A DNA stretch of 6,648 bases. Source: SIG510 sp045540975 (GTDB lineage Bacteria > Bacillota > Clostridia > Oscillospirales > JAAYXM01). Position numbers and translations under genes: made by a program. Within the stretch, counting starts at the first letter, position 1. Each line of letters starts with the position of its first letter. Below, in pieces: positions 6,427-6,648 of the stretch. The stretch lies in NCBI GenBank assembly GCA_045540975.1, contig JAZQIE010000054.1:1-6648 (forward strand), given 5' to 3'. Under the pieces are notes generated by a model that was not told where the DNA came from, ran no database searches, and worked only from the letters and a program-made list of their open reading frames with translations.

Positions 6427-6648
6427 ATGAACAAGACAGAACTCATCAATGCAGTAGCTGAAAAGGCAGCTATCTCCAAGAAGGACGCAGAAAAGGCAGT
6501 CAGCGCTACCATCGACGCTATCGCTGATGCTCTCGTCGCAGGCGACAAGGTCCAGTTGGTTGGCTTCGGTTCCTTCGAAGTTAAGACCCGCAACGCAAGA
6601 GTCGGCCGCAACCCGAAGACCAAGGAAACCATCGAAATCCCGGCTTCC
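6427..6648 (+). CDS. hup: HU-family nucleoid DNA-binding protein, 3' end missing
   Basis: The first 74 codons of an HU/IHF-type protein, running off the window; full HU is about 90 residues, so some 16-18 are missing. The ATG at 6427 has a near-perfect TTAGGAGG ribosome binding site at 6413-6420 with a six-base spacer. The N-terminus MNKTELINAVAEKA starts the two-helix dimerisation region. GFGSFEV (46-52) is the family signature. RVGRNPKT (58-65) is the DNA-embracing arm, with the bend-forming proline at residue 63; Lys66 stands where a Gly is usual (NPxTGE). Histone-like HU dimers bend and compact DNA with little sequence preference. Every Lys codon seen is AAG and Glu is always GAA, while the genes upstream use much AAA and GCG, a sign of high expression. 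No clear promoter is visible in the 54-base gap. In related genomes an S4-domain protein (RqcP/YabO) usually follows. Confidence 0.95.
   Translation, partial: MNKTELINAVAEKAAISKKDAEKAVSATIDAIADALVAGDKVQLVGFGSFEVKTRNARVGRNPKTKETIEIPAS

Overview
The window looks like a chromosomal core region of a Gram-positive anaerobe of class Clostridia, probably close to Ruminococcaceae/Oscillospiraceae. The signs are a HemZ-type radical SAM protein, a SpoVB/YabM-like lipid flippase, purine-rich Shine-Dalgarno sites (AGGAGG, AAAGGTG), GC-rich genes with AT-rich gaps, and the order flippase - mazG - HU, which matches the Firmicutes yabM-yabN neighbourhood. The genus assignment is inference. All genes are on the + strand and every gap is under 75 bases. 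I see no mobile element, CRISPR array, tRNA or rRNA.

Left part (1-2220): the 3' portion of hemZ, whose start lies before the window, is followed 18 bases later by a 309-residue P-loop kinase of the uridine kinase/phosphoribulokinase superfamily. These two look co-transcribed.

Middle part (2221-3942): a 101-residue helical protein of unknown function has a weak candidate promoter just before it and a strong 12-bp intrinsic terminator just after it, so it could be its own transcription unit. The terminator ends immediately against the ribosome binding site of the next gene, an MTA/SAH-type adenosine deaminase (amidohydrolase). That leaves the deaminase without room for a promoter of its own downstream of the hairpin.

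Right part (3943-6648): a 14-TM-class SpoVB/MurJ-like flippase, a two-domain MazG nucleoside triphosphate pyrophosphohydrolase, and the first 74 codons of an HU-type DNA-binding protein that runs off the window end. HU has clearly different, highly expressed-type codon use.

Together the genes are housekeeping: radical SAM/tetrapyrrole chemistry, nucleoside phosphorylation, clean-up of SAM-derived nucleosides, envelope lipid transport, nucleotide-pool sanitation and nucleoid structure. I found no convincing new defence or mobile system. The best leads are regulatory: the terminator against the deaminase start, and a promoter-like motif that occurs in the same arrangement before the small gene and across the mazG start. 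A further lead is the unknown small protein itself.
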